Numbered from the stretch's first letter, positions 27,412-36,247 are shown. The stretch: 52,925 bases of DNA from Colivivens sp963626085 (GCA_963626085.1 CAVFVJ010000005.1:1-52925), one strand, 5' to 3'. Notes: generated from the sequence alone by a model not told the origin. Translations and numbers: made by a program.

Positions 27412-28434
27412 ATGGTAGAGCAGAGTTCTGGCATTGTCCCCGGCAATGCAAAACCTGCTCATTTGGGTGCATCCCGAATGAGCAGCCTTGATGTCATGAA
27501 ATGCCTTGCCGCATTCTGTGTGGTTTGGATTCATTTTGGCAGCCATTACATGGATCCCATAGTGAGGTGTGCCGTCCCGATCTTTTTCATCATCACCGGA
27601 TATTACTATCCAATGATGGTAGGGGAAGGTCACTTCTGGAAACATTTCCGCAAACTCCTTGTCATGACCGTTTGTTCTTCCGCATTATATGGCGTGTATG
27701 AACTGCAGAAACACATCAGCCTTGGCGATTTGGACGAATGGTTGCGTTTCATATCCAGATTGCGCCACATCTGTGCAATCCTACTGAATATCAGTGTTCT
27801 CTTCGGTTTCCACCTTTGGTATTTCTACGCCGTACTGTACGGCCTCGTCATATTCTACTTTGCCGACAAATGGAAGTTGACCAAGTATCTGCGGTATGCA
27901 ACTCCCATCCTGCTCCTGATACTGTTTGCCGCGACCTTTTCCAGTTTACCCTGTTCATATTACCGCAATTTCCTCTTCATGGGTTTGCCCTGCATGATGA
28001 TTGGAAGACTTATCAGCGAGGGCAAAGACAAATCATTCTCATTCCTGGCGAATCACAGGTACATGTGGCTTTATGCCGCCTTGTCGCTGCTATTGTCATA
28101 TGCACAAAAGTTTTTTCTGAGTCATCTATATGCAGGCATTGTCTCAAGAGACATCTATGTATTCACCCTGCCTTTGGTGATTCCGTTCTTCTACTGGTGC
28201 CTGCGCCATCCCGATTTCGGCAGAGGGTCGTGGTTGGCTGTCATTGGAAGGAAATACTCGGCATACATCTATATAATCCATGTGATAGTCGCATACCAGT
28301 TACTGCCACGTATCGAAGCGTTATCCCCACCAATAGGGCACACGATTCCATTCCTCATTTTTGGCACCAGCTTATGTGTCGCATGGCTGTTCGACAAGAT
28401 CTTACGCACGATACGGGCATTATCAGACAGATGA
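27412..28434 (+). CDS. Membrane acyltransferase (acyltransferase-3 family)
   Basis: 340 residues, about ten membrane helices. The opening MSSLDVMKCLAAFCVVWIHF (residues 23-42) contains the catalytic-type His after the first helix, followed by VPIFFIITGYYYP, both hallmarks of the family. Such proteins O-acetylate or succinylate surface glycans at the inner membrane; the substrate here is unknown. The ATG at 27412 is used, but the one at 27478, directly before the first conserved segment, is an alternative. It converges with the ATPase gene at 28508. It shares a family with the N-terminal half of the protein at 15940-17967. Confidence 0.85.
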   Translation: MVEQSSGIVPGNAKPAHLGASRMSSLDVMKCLAAFCVVWIHFGSHYMDPIVRCAVPIFFIITGYYYPMMVGEGHFWKHFRKLLVMTVCSSALYGVYELQKHISLGDLDEWLRFISRLRHICAILLNISVLFGFHLWYFYAVLYGLVIFYFADKWKLTKYLRYATPILLLILFAATFSSLPCSYYRNFLFMGLPCMMIGRLISEGKDKSFSFLANHRYMWLYAALSLLLSYAQKFFLSHLYAGIVSRDIYVFTLPLVIPFFYWCLRHPDFGRGSWLAVIGRKYSAYIYIIHVIVAYQLLPRIEALSPPIGHTIPFLIFGTSLCVAWLFDKILRTIRALSDR

Positions 28435-28507
28435 TTCAGATTTGTTCATTGGTATCTGCCATCAGTTGTGCCAAAACTTCACTGGAGTTGACAAAAAAGG
28501 ATAAGGT

Positions 28508-29800
28508 TTACATTCCCCATACCGGCAAGACCTCGACTCTTACTCCTCCTCGCTCGATGGTATCCCGCTGGGAGAAGGTGATGATTCGGCATTGAGTACA
28601 GCCTGTGGAATGAGAGGCAGCAAGCAAGCCACCTACCTCCCGTTCGATGTTGTCATCGTCCAGTGCCCAACAGACCTGTATCAGTTCCGTTACACGTTCA
28701 CCACTTTGCACGATGAAGTCACACTCCTTCGACTCATTGAAATAGAACACCCTGTCCTCTTCCCCGAGCGTTCTCTCCATGTTGAGATAAACGATATTCT
28801 CAAGAGCCTTGCCGGCGTCCTCGCTCTCAGGCAACAACACGGCATTGCGCAGGGCGATGTCAGCCACATAATACTTGGCAGGAGCAGCACGTTGCTTCAC
28901 CATCGACCTGTCGTACTTCTCCACCTTGCGAAACATGAAAATGTTGCAAGCGTAGTCAAGCCACAAATAGAGGGAATCCTTGGATACCTTCAAGCCCTGC
29001 GATTTCAAGTCATTGTAGATATTGTTCACACTGGTCGGCTTCGTGAGATTGTTCATCACACGCTTCAGAAAGTAACGCACCACCGACGGAGAAGCCCCGA
29101 TGTGATAATGCTCCACCATGTCCCTGAAGAGCATGGTGTTGAAGTATGACTGCAATATCTTGACTTTCTCCGTCTTATTCCTTTCGAGGACCACCTCCGG
29201 GAAGCCACCCTCTTCACAATATCCACGAAAGGCGACAGACAGCATTGCCTTGCCTTCCTCACTATATGGGTTCGCCTTGATGCACTTGAACGACAAATAT
29301 TCCTCGAAACTCAAAGGATACTCGCGATATTCGTCCGGCCAACCACGCAAGGCGGAAAGCATTTCCGCAGAAAGCATCTTGGCGGTACTGCCAGTCACAA
29401 AGACATGTTTGCAATAGTTCTTGTACAGACGGAGCACGAAGAGTTCCCACCCGTCAATGAGCTGTATCTCGTCGAAGAACATATACACATCCCTAAGTGA
29501 TGTCTCCGGATACATCTCACGATAAGCTTGTAACAACTCGTCGAAGTTGGCTGGCGACATGGAGAGAAAACGCTCATCGTCAAAGCCAACATAGAGTATC
29601 CGTTCCTTTGGAACTCCTTGCTCCAAGAGGCGATTGATTGTTAACCCCAGCAACGACGACTTACCACAACGGCGAATGCCTGTTACGGTCACAATGCGGC
29701 TTCCATCCAGCGGCAGTCGGGTACTCCTCTCCTGCAAGTCAAAGGGCAATTCCTCTTGATGCAGTGATATGATAGACTGAAATGTGCTGCGCAATTCCAT
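28508..29800 (-). CDS. ATP-binding protein, AAA_14 plus DUF4143
   Basis: 430 residues. The Walker A motif TGIRRCGKSSLL is at about 40-51, and Walker B VYMFFDEIQLIDGWE follows near 105; FVTGSTAKML is the sensor-1 region. The middle (about 200-310) is winged-helix-like, and the C-terminal part with ALENIVYLNMER and ECDFIVQSGERVTELIQVCW is the DUF4143 region, which resembles a PD-(D/E)XK nuclease fold (D...E-x-I/Q). This is a multicopy family in Bacteroidetes with no agreed function. It is transcribed divergently from the ATPase gene at 30105, from a promoter overlapped by a palindrome. Confidence 0.9.
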   Translation of the reverse strand: MELRSTFQSIISLHQEELPFDLQERSTRLPLDGSRIVTVTGIRRCGKSSLLGLTINRLLEQGVPKERILYVGFDDERFLSMSPANFDELLQAYREMYPETSLRDVYMFFDEIQLIDGWELFVLRLYKNYCKHVFVTGSTAKMLSAEMLSALRGWPDEYREYPLSFEEYLSFKCIKANPYSEEGKAMLSVAFRGYCEEGGFPEVVLERNKTEKVKILQSYFNTMLFRDMVEHYHIGASPSVVRYFLKRVMNNLTKPTSVNNIYNDLKSQGLKVSKDSLYLWLDYACNIFMFRKVEKYDRSMVKQRAAPAKYYVADIALRNAVLLPESEDAGKALENIVYLNMERTLGEEDRVFYFNESKECDFIVQSGERVTELIQVCWALDDDNIEREVGGLLAASHSTGCTQCRIITFSQRDTIERGGVRVEVLPVWGM

Positions 29801-29849
29801 ATTTCTAATCTTGTCTTGACATTAATATACAAGTTTACTAACTCTGCCG

Positions 29850-29940
29850 CAAAGATACAAAGTTTCCTTCTAAAAAGGAAAGAAATGCACGATTATTTCC
29901 TTTTCAAAAGGAAAGAAATGTCCAATCTTTTATACTTTTG
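29850..29940. promoter_or_regulatory. Divergent promoters with two operator-like palindromes
   Basis: Leftward -7 box TATCTTTG lies at 29857-29850; rightward -7 box TACTTTTG lies at 29933-29940. Between them are two related palindromes, tttccttctaaaaaggaaa (29863-29881) and tttccttttcaaaaggaaa (29896-29914), each followed by gaaatg. Their centres are 33 bp apart, about three helical turns, so both face the same side of the DNA. Each palindrome lies where its promoter's -33 region should be. The gap 29801-30104 holds no other feature except the 16-base duplication. Confidence 0.75.
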
Positions 29941-30005
29941 CTCTTCCAGAGCGACATTACACCTCGCATATTATCAAGGAACAATGAAATGGCTTCACTT
30001 GAGTG

Positions 30006-30037
30006 AGAGCAAAAATTATAGAGAGCAAAAATTATAG
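30006..30037. repeat. 16-base tandem duplication
   Basis: The sequence agagcaaaaattatag occurs twice in direct succession (30006-30021, 30022-30037), in the leader region of the next ATPase gene. Confidence 0.9.
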
Positions 30038-30104
30038 CCGTCGAAGCATTGATTCAGATTTTATTCGTAACTTAGCGGCGCGAAACGTAAAAACGCATGA
30101 TGCT

Positions 30105-31670
30105 ATGGCAGAAATCGTGAACAAATATCCTGTGGGGATACAGACCTTCGGGAATATTCGGGAGGGGAATTATCTTTATGTCGACAAGACAAAATACATA
30201 GTCGATTTCCGGAGAAAAGGAATGAAATACATCTTTCTGAGTCGTCCGAGACGGTTCGGCAAGTCACTCTTTGCCTCTACTCTCCAAGCTTATTTCGAAG
30301 GACGGAGGGAACTCTTCGAAGGACTTGCCATAGCCGACTATGAGAAGGCCTGGATAAAGCACCCTGTGCTTCATTTCGACCTCAGCGGAGCAAAGCATTT
30401 CGATGCGGACAGTCTAAAAGGATATCTTGACTTTATCCTTTTGCCATACGAGGAGATGTATGGGAAAGGTGAAGGGGAAGATACTCCCAACAAACGTTTG
30501 GACGGTCTTGTCAGACGTGCATATAAGCAAACTGGACAGAAAACAGTGGTCATCATCGACGAATACGATGCTCCCCTACTTGATGTGGTGCACGAGAAAG
30601 AGAACTTGCAGCAACTGCGCTTCATCATGCAGAACTTCTACAGTCCTCTGAAGAAACTCGACCCATATTTGGAGTTCGTCTTCATCACCGGAATAACCAA
30701 GTTCTCCCAACTCAGCATCTTTAGCGAACTGAACAACCTCGACAACATCAGCATGCTCGACCAGTACTCTGCCATCTGCGGCATAAGCAAGACGGAACTC
30801 ACCACCGTGATGAAGCCCGACATCGGGGGACTGGCACGGGCACTCGGCATGACCTACGAAGAGTGTCTTGACGAACTCACCCATTACTACGATGGCTACC
30901 ATTTCGGCAAAAATTCAGAGGACGTGTTCAATCCGTTCAGTCTCGTAAGAGCCATGAATTCGCAAGACATCCAATCCTATTGGTTCGGTTCAGGCACACC
31001 CTCCTATCTCATCAAGAGTCTGCAGAAGTACCACGTCAACGTCACCGACATAGAACCAAGAGACGTAAGTGTGAACGACTTTGACGTGTCGCCCGAGCAG
31101 ATGACCTCCGCCATTCCGTTGCTCTACCAAAGTGGGTATCTCACCATCAAGAAGTACAAGCCCCTCACCAGAAGCTATCAGTTGGGCTACCCCAATATGG
31201 AAGTGAAAATCGGAATGCTGAATAGTTTGGCACCCAACTATCTCTCACCTGTGTCGGTCGACAACAACGGACTTGTCACCAGTCTTGTGGAACTGCTTTA
31301 CGACGGTGACGTGCAAGGGGCTATGGTACGGCTGAAAGCATATCTTGCCAGCATATCCAACCGCCTGTCCAACAAGAACGAGCGTGACTTCCAAACTGTC
31401 TTCTACCTTATATTCAATCTCATGGGAGCTTACATCACAGTAGAGGAAGACAGTGCCGTAGGCAGAGCAGACGCAGTTGTCCACATGCCAGGCGCAGTGT
31501 ACGTCTTCGAACTGAAGTACGACGGTTCAGCAGAGGAAGCTCTCAAACAGATTGACGACAAGGGTTATCTGATTCCATACTCAGCAGACGGCAAACGACT
31601 ATATAAAATAGGTGTAAACTACGACAGCGACCAGCGCACCATCGGAGAGTGGATTATAAAGGAGCTATAG
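30105..31670 (+). CDS. AAA-ATPase_like protein with C-terminal PDDEXK_9 domain
   Basis: 521 residues from the ATG at 30105, chosen because the conserved family start IVNKYPVGIQTFGNIREGNY follows directly. Domain 1 (about 1-280) is the AAA-ATPase_like domain with the variant P-loop SRPRRFGKSLFAST (about 45-58) and Walker B TVVIIDEYDAPLLD. Domain 2 (about 400-520) is a PD-(D/E)XK nuclease-like domain with GRADAVVHMPGAVYVFELKY (Asp, then Glu-x-Lys) and ALKQIDDKGY. Many copies occur in Bacteroidetes genomes; function unknown. Its last about 95 bases are duplicated in the pseudogene at 33120. Confidence 0.92.
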   Translation: MAEIVNKYPVGIQTFGNIREGNYLYVDKTKYIVDFRRKGMKYIFLSRPRRFGKSLFASTLQAYFEGRRELFEGLAIADYEKAWIKHPVLHFDLSGAKHFDADSLKGYLDFILLPYEEMYGKGEGEDTPNKRLDGLVRRAYKQTGQKTVVIIDEYDAPLLDVVHEKENLQQLRFIMQNFYSPLKKLDPYLEFVFITGITKFSQLSIFSELNNLDNISMLDQYSAICGISKTELTTVMKPDIGGLARALGMTYEECLDELTHYYDGYHFGKNSEDVFNPFSLVRAMNSQDIQSYWFGSGTPSYLIKSLQKYHVNVTDIEPRDVSVNDFDVSPEQMTSAIPLLYQSGYLTIKKYKPLTRSYQLGYPNMEVKIGMLNSLAPNYLSPVSVDNNGLVTSLVELLYDGDVQGAMVRLKAYLASISNRLSNKNERDFQTVFYLIFNLMGAYITVEEDSAVGRADAVVHMPGAVYVFELKYDGSAEEALKQIDDKGYLIPYSADGKRLYKIGVNYDSDQRTIGEWIIKEL

Positions 31671-31726
31671 TGCCGTGTCAGAAAAGGATTCTTCTCAAGC
31701 TGGCTGTTTTTATAGGCGCATATCCA

Positions 31727-31809
31727 GCCAAATTCGGGAGTTAGAATGTGCCAAATTACGGAAAAACATTTGGCCAAATTACGGAATTCAAAGAAAAAGC
31801 GTACCTTTG
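31727..31809 (+). promoter_or_regulatory. Three direct repeats upstream of a -7 box
   Basis: GCCAAATTCGG starts at 31727, and GCCAAATTACGG starts at 31750 and 31773, giving an exact 23-bp period. The -7 box TACCTTTG is at 31802-31809, 22 bases from the ATG at 31832. The last repeat ends 17 bases before the box, over the expected -33 region, which suggests binding by a regulator that represses or activates this gene. Confidence 0.75.
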
Positions 31810-31831
31810 CATAAAAACAGGTATACGGAAT

Positions 31832-33118
31832 ATGGGCATAGACGATTACAGACCAAGGGTTATAGACCGACTCCTCTGCCGAAAGTTAAGAGGGAAAGGG
31901 GCGGTGTTGATAGAGGGTGCAAAATGGTGTGGGAAAACTTCCACAGGAGAACGGCACGCAAAGAGCGTGGTTTATATGTCAGATTCAGTGAGAAGAGAGC
32001 AATACCGCATCTTTGTAGACAGTGACCCAAAGGTCATTTTAGACGGAGATACGCCACGTTTGATTGACGAATGGCAGCAAACCCCCAAATTATGGGATAT
32101 GGTTCGCTTCGAAGTGGACCACCGCCAAGGCATGGGACAATTCATCCTGACTGGTTCCGCTGTGCCAGCCAAGTTGGAAGAGTTACACCATACAGGCACA
32201 GGCAGGATTGCAAGATTGCTCATGCGCCCCATGTCCTTGTGGGAGTCAGGAGATTCCAATGGCTCAATATCGTTGAAAGAACTTTTCTCTGCCCCAGCCT
32301 CTATTGCAGCGGAAAACAGTAACAATCTGCAAAGGATTGCCTATCTCATCTGCCGGGGCGGTTGGCCTCAGGCTGCATTGCTGGACAGTGACGAGGAAGT
32401 GGCTCTCAACCAAGCGATTGACTACTACGACGCAGTGGTCAATGCCGACATCCAACGCGTGGATGGGGTGGAAAGGAATCCAGAAAGAGTGAAGCGACTG
32501 ATGAAGTCGTACGCAAGAAGTCAGGGAACCCAGACATCACTGGCGGAAATCAGAAACGACATGATGGCAAACGACCAATCATCGCTCGATGAGAAGACTG
32601 TCAGTTCTTATCTCGATGCGTTGCGCAAAATATTTGTCATCGAGGATATGCCTGCATGGAATCCCAACCTGCGCTCCAAGACTTCCATTCGTATGACGGA
32701 CACGAGATATTTCGTTGACCCGTCGATTGCGACAGCTGCGCTGAGTATTGGCCCGAACGACCTCATGAACGATTTGAACACATTTGGGCTCTTTTTCGAG
32801 ACATTATGTGTCAGAGACCTGCGCGTGTTCGCCCAGGCACTGGATGGAGGTGTCTATCATTATCGGGACAAGACGGGGCTTGAATGCGACACGGTCGTAC
32901 ATTTGCGAAACGGCAGTTACGGCTTGATAGAGATTAAGATAGGCGGCGACAGACTGATAGAGGAAGGAGCCAAGGGTCTTAAGAAGCTGGCACAAAAGAT
33001 AGATACCGGAAAAATGAAGTCGCCTTCCTTCTTGATGATTCTCACAGCCGTGGGGAGTTTTGCCTATCGCAGGGAAGACGGAGTCTATGTCGTACCTATC
33101 GGTTGCCTGAAGGATTAA
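31832..33118 (+). CDS. ATP-binding protein, AAA_14 plus DUF4143 (second copy)
   Basis: 428 residues from the ATG at 31832, 22 bases after a -7 box; upstream in-frame codons fall inside the operator repeats. The P-loop is LIEGAKWCGKTST (about 25-37), Walker B-like LIDEWQQTPKLWD (about 75-87), sensor FILTGSAVP. The DUF4143 part follows, with LFFETLCVRDLRVFA and GLECDTVVHLRNGSYGLIEIK (Asp and Glu-x-Lys of a PD-(D/E)XK-like fold). It belongs to the same broad family as the protein at 28508 but is quite divergent from it. Function is not established; relatives are common in Bacteroidetes. Confidence 0.92.
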   Translation: MGIDDYRPRVIDRLLCRKLRGKGAVLIEGAKWCGKTSTGERHAKSVVYMSDSVRREQYRIFVDSDPKVILDGDTPRLIDEWQQTPKLWDMVRFEVDHRQGMGQFILTGSAVPAKLEELHHTGTGRIARLLMRPMSLWESGDSNGSISLKELFSAPASIAAENSNNLQRIAYLICRGGWPQAALLDSDEEVALNQAIDYYDAVVNADIQRVDGVERNPERVKRLMKSYARSQGTQTSLAEIRNDMMANDQSSLDEKTVSSYLDALRKIFVIEDMPAWNPNLRSKTSIRMTDTRYFVDPSIATAALSIGPNDLMNDLNTFGLFFETLCVRDLRVFAQALDGGVYHYRDKTGLECDTVVHLRNGSYGLIEIKIGGDRLIEEGAKGLKKLAQKIDTGKMKSPSFLMILTAVGSFAYRREDGVYVVPIGCLKD

Positions 33119-33119
33119 A

Positions 33120-33353
33120 TCATCGACATCCGCCCTTGCGTTGGCACGAGTATCTCAATTTCATCCATCGTCCGTACGAGAGACTGTACGGCAAGGAAGA
33201 GTGGGAGGACACGCCAAACAAAGGCTGATGGGATTGGTGAAGCGTGCCTACGAAGATTCCCTATTCAGCAGACGGCAAACGACTATATAAAACAGGTGTA
33301 AACTACGACAGCGACCAGCACACCATCGGAGAGTGGATTGTAAAGGAGCTATA
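33120..33353 (+). pseudogene. Remnant of an AAA-ATPase_like/PDDEXK_9 gene
   Basis: The first part translates as EYLNFIHRPYERLYGKEEWE then DTPNK and, after a frame change, GLVKRAYED. This matches residues about 106-145 of the protein at 30105. It then jumps, at about 33258, into the last about 95 bases of the same gene: PYSADGKRLYKTGVNYDSDQ to the stop, nearly identical to 31577-31670. At least one frameshift and the loss of about 350 codons make it non-functional. It is evidence of a lost paralog in tandem, or of recombination between copies. Confidence 0.85.
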
Positions 33354-33437
33354 GTGCAGTGTCCCACTGCACAAATAGTAGGTGACGTGTCCCACGTCAC
33401 AGATTATAAAACGTGCAGTGAGCCACTGCACCTACTA
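33354..33437 (+). repeat. Twin-hairpin palindromic element, copy 2, with an extra hairpin
   Basis: The 62-base core 33376-33437 has TAGTAG, hairpin GTGACGTG-tcc-CACGTCAC, a 12-base spacer, hairpin GTGCAGTG-agc-CACTGCAC and CTACTA: the same plan as copy 1 in inverted orientation. A third hairpin GTGCAGTG-tcc-CACTGCAC (33354-33372) lies just upstream, fused to the end of the pseudogene. It lies between the ATPase cluster and the nuo promoter. Confidence 0.92.
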
Positions 33438-33536
33438 CCTGATGCTCCACGTGACGTAAGTTTTAAAGGAAGATAAACTTTTGTACGCACAAAGAAATTG
33501 CAGCTCAATATTTATCTCGCACAGAAAAAAAAGTAC

Positions 33537-33544
33537 TAACTTTG
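33537..33544 (+). promoter_or_regulatory. -7 box of the nuo operon
   Basis: TAACTTTG followed by C is an exact TAnnTTTG match, 47 bases ahead of the nuoA ATG. It is the only clear promoter before the ten nuo genes. Confidence 0.7.
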
Positions 33545-33590
33545 CACTCGAATTGAAGCATATTGGAATAACAACGTTAAAGTGTTTTTT

Positions 33591-33941
33591 ATGAACTTCA
33601 CACTGTTTATCACCGTCTTGCTGACGGCTGTGACATTGGTGCTGGCAGCATATGTCATCGCAAAGATTATCGGTCCCCGTTCATACAACCCGGTTAAGGG
33701 TGAACCCTTTGAGTGCGGTATCCCAACGCGCGGCAGCTCATGGCTGCCAAGCCACATCGGTTACTACCTCTTCGCCATCCTTTTCCTGATGTTTGACATC
33801 GAGACCGTACTGCTTTACCCATGGGCAGTTGTCGTAAAGCAGTTCGGCCCCATGGCTCTCCTGAGCATTGGGTTCTTCTTGTTGGTATTGGTATTTGGCC
33901 TGGCTTACGCTTGGCGGAAAGGAGCATTGGAATGGAAGTAA
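33591..33941 (+). CDS. nuoA: NADH-quinone oxidoreductase subunit A
   Basis: 116 residues, three membrane helices. The conserved loop KGEPFECGIPTRGSSW (with the family Cys) lies between helices 1 and 2, and YYLFAILFLMFDIETVLLYP is the NuoA signature. The ATG at 33591 is preferred over a GTG 9 bases earlier. It overlaps nuoB by 10 bases, which suggests translational coupling. It forms part of the membrane arm near the quinone site of complex I. Confidence 0.95.
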   Translation: MNFTLFITVLLTAVTLVLAAYVIAKIIGPRSYNPVKGEPFECGIPTRGSSWLPSHIGYYLFAILFLMFDIETVLLYPWAVVVKQFGPMALLSIGFFLLVLVFGLAYAWRKGALEWK

Positions 33942-34645
33942 AGAAAAGAGCCTCTATCAAGAGTATTCCCTACGACGAGTTCAAGGACAATGACACTCTC
34001 GAAAAGATTGCGCGAGAGCTCAACGAGGGCGGTGTCAATGTAGTGGTCAGCTCACTCGACACTGTCATCAACTGGGGACGCAGCAACTCCCTTTGGTCAC
34101 TTACCTTCGGCACATCCTGCTGCGGTATCGAGTTCATGGCTGTGGGTTGTGCACGCTACGACTTCTCTCGATTTGGTTTCGAGGTAACCCGCAACTCCCC
34201 TCGTCAGGCAGACTTGATAATGTGTGCCGGCACCATCACCAACAAGATGGCTCCCGTGTTCAAGCGTTTGTATGATGAAATGGCTGAGCCCAAGTACGTG
34301 GTGGCAGTTGGAGGATGCACCATCTCAGGTGGTCCGTTCAAGAAGAGCTACAATGTGGTACGCGGCATCAGCGAGTTGGTCCCGGTAGACCTATACATCC
34401 CTGGATGCCCTCCACGTCCCGAAGCAATCCTTTACGGCATGATGCAGTTGCAGCGTAAGGTAAAGGTGGAGAAATTCTTCGGTGGAGCCAACCACAAGAT
34501 GAACTCAGAGGAGAAGAACATGTCCATGGCAAAGGGAGGGTTGCACGGACTGAGCAACGAGAACCTCGCTGACACACAACTCCTTGGACATAGAGAGCCA
34601 ATCATCGTGACAGAAGTGCCAGAGGACTTCGACCCCAAGAAATGA
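33932..34645 (+). CDS. nuoB: NADH-quinone oxidoreductase subunit B
   Basis: 237 residues. It carries the N2 iron-sulfur cluster, which passes electrons to the quinone: Cys ligands are in FGTSCCGIEFMAVG, VAVGGCTISGG and YIPGCPPRPEA. The start ATG at 33932 lies inside nuoA. The C-terminal about 55 residues (after KFFGGANHK) form a polar extension, containing HGLSNENLADTQLLG, that goes beyond the usual NuoB core; similar tails are plausible in Bacteroidetes but cannot be confirmed here. Confidence 0.96.
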   Translation: MEVKKRASIKSIPYDEFKDNDTLEKIARELNEGGVNVVVSSLDTVINWGRSNSLWSLTFGTSCCGIEFMAVGCARYDFSRFGFEVTRNSPRQADLIMCAGTITNKMAPVFKRLYDEMAEPKYVVAVGGCTISGGPFKKSYNVVRGISELVPVDLYIPGCPPRPEAILYGMMQLQRKVKVEKFFGGANHKMNSEEKNMSMAKGGLHGLSNENLADTQLLGHREPIIVTEVPEDFDPKK

Positions 34646-34675
34646 CTAACTGACTAATATAATAAGGTATAGGAC

Positions 34676-36247
34676 ATGAGACTGAATAATATTGAATTGA
34701 GTTTTGACAACTTTGCCGCAGAGATGGCGAAGTTGAAGAACGAGAAGCATTTCGACTACCTTGTTACCATCATCGGTGAGGACTTCGGTGAGGAAGGTCT
34801 CGGATGTATCTACATCCTGGAGAATACGCAGACCAACGAGCGGTGCTCTGTAAAGTCCATCGCGAAGAAGGTGGACGACTCAGACGTGATTCCCACAGTC
34901 ATCGACCTTTGGAAAGGGTCAGACCTGTTGGAGCGCGAGGTGTTTGACTTTGTCGGCATCAAGTTCCTGGGTCACCCGGACTTGCGCCATCTCTTCCTCC
35001 GCACCGACTTCAAAGGCCACCCCTTGCGCAAGGACTTCGACATGAGTCCGGAAGCCAATAAGTTCCCGTGTACCGATGAGCCGGAGGATGACTTCACAGT
35101 GGAATACACCTTAGACCAGGACGGTCACTTAGTGGCTAAACGTAGGCGTCGGTTTGATGATGACGACTACGTGATCAATATAGGTCCTACACACCCGTCG
35201 ACCCACGGAGTGCTCCGTCTGCAGACACTCATCGACGGAGAGACAGTGAAGCGCATCTATCCTCACCTCGGTTATATCCACCGTGGTATCGAGAAGATGT
35301 GGGAAGGTATGACCTACCCACAGACATTGGCATTGACCGACCGACTGAACTACCTCTCAGCCATGATGCACCGCCACGCACTCGTGGGAGTCATCGAGGA
35401 AGGCATGGGCATCGAACTGTCAGACCGTATCCACTACATTCGCACCATCATGGACGAGCTTCAGCGCCTCAACTCCCACTTGTTGTACCTCGGTTGTACC
35501 GCACAGGACTTGGGCGCACTCACCGCATTCCTCTACTGTATGCGTGACCGCGAGCACATCCTCAACGTGATGGAGGAGACCACTGGTGGACGACTCATAC
35601 AAAACTACTACCGCATCGGTGGTCTTCAAGCCGACATAGACCCAAACTTTGTGGCTAACACAAAGAAACTGTGCAAGTACCTCCGTCCAGTGATACAGGA
35701 ATACCTTGACGTGTTCGGAGACAATGTAATCACACACAACCGACTTGAAGGCGTAGGTCCGATGGGCCTTGACGACTGTATCAATTATGGAGTGACCGGA
35801 CCAGCCGGGCGCGCTGCCGGTTGGCACAACGACACCCGTAAGCGTCACCCGTATGACATGTACGACAAGGTGGAGTGGAAGGAAATCACACTGACAGGAT
35901 GCGACTCCATGGCACGCTACTACGTACACATCCAGGAACTGTACCAGAGTCTCGACATCATCGAAGCCCTCATCGACAACATCCCAGAAGGAGAATTCTA
36001 CATCAAGCAGAAACCAATCATCAAAGTTCCTGAAGGACAGTGGTATTTCTCAGTCGAAGGAGCCAGCGGAGAGTTCGGCGTTTACCTCGATTCAAGGGGC
36101 GAGACAAGTCCTTACCGAATGAAGATGCGCCCGATGGGACTTTCACTGACAGGAGCTCTCGACAAGATGTGCAGCGGACAGAAGATTGCTGACTTGATTA
36201 CCACAGGCGCAGCCATCGACTTTGTAATCCCAGACATCGACAGATAG
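34676..36247 (+). CDS. nuoCD: NADH-quinone oxidoreductase subunit C/D fusion
   Basis: 523 residues. Residues about 1-150 are NuoC (WKGSDLLEREVFDFVGIKFL and HPLRKDF), and residues about 160-523 are NuoD, with the quinone-site sequences GPTHPSTHGVLR and GYIHRGIEKMWEG. Fused C and D genes are usual in Bacteroidetes and some other groups. The linker (about 140-160) is charged: AKRRRRFDDDDYV. Together with NuoB it forms the quinone-reducing module. It begins 30 bases after nuoB. Confidence 0.96.
   Translation: MRLNNIELSFDNFAAEMAKLKNEKHFDYLVTIIGEDFGEEGLGCIYILENTQTNERCSVKSIAKKVDDSDVIPTVIDLWKGSDLLEREVFDFVGIKFLGHPDLRHLFLRTDFKGHPLRKDFDMSPEANKFPCTDEPEDDFTVEYTLDQDGHLVAKRRRRFDDDDYVINIGPTHPSTHGVLRLQTLIDGETVKRIYPHLGYIHRGIEKMWEGMTYPQTLALTDRLNYLSAMMHRHALVGVIEEGMGIELSDRIHYIRTIMDELQRLNSHLLYLGCTAQDLGALTAFLYCMRDREHILNVMEETTGGRLIQNYYRIGGLQADIDPNFVANTKKLCKYLRPVIQEYLDVFGDNVITHNRLEGVGPMGLDDCINYGVTGPAGRAAGWHNDTRKRHPYDMYDKVEWKEITLTGCDSMARYYVHIQELYQSLDIIEALIDNIPEGEFYIKQKPIIKVPEGQWYFSVEGASGEFGVYLDSRGETSPYRMKMRPMGLSLTGALDKMCSGQKIADLITTGAAIDFVIPDIDR

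Noticed and set aside
28508..29800. Toxin-antitoxin pair with the neighbouring gene
   Set aside because: The genes are full-length ATPases with separate promoters and no small partner; no toxin fold was recognised.
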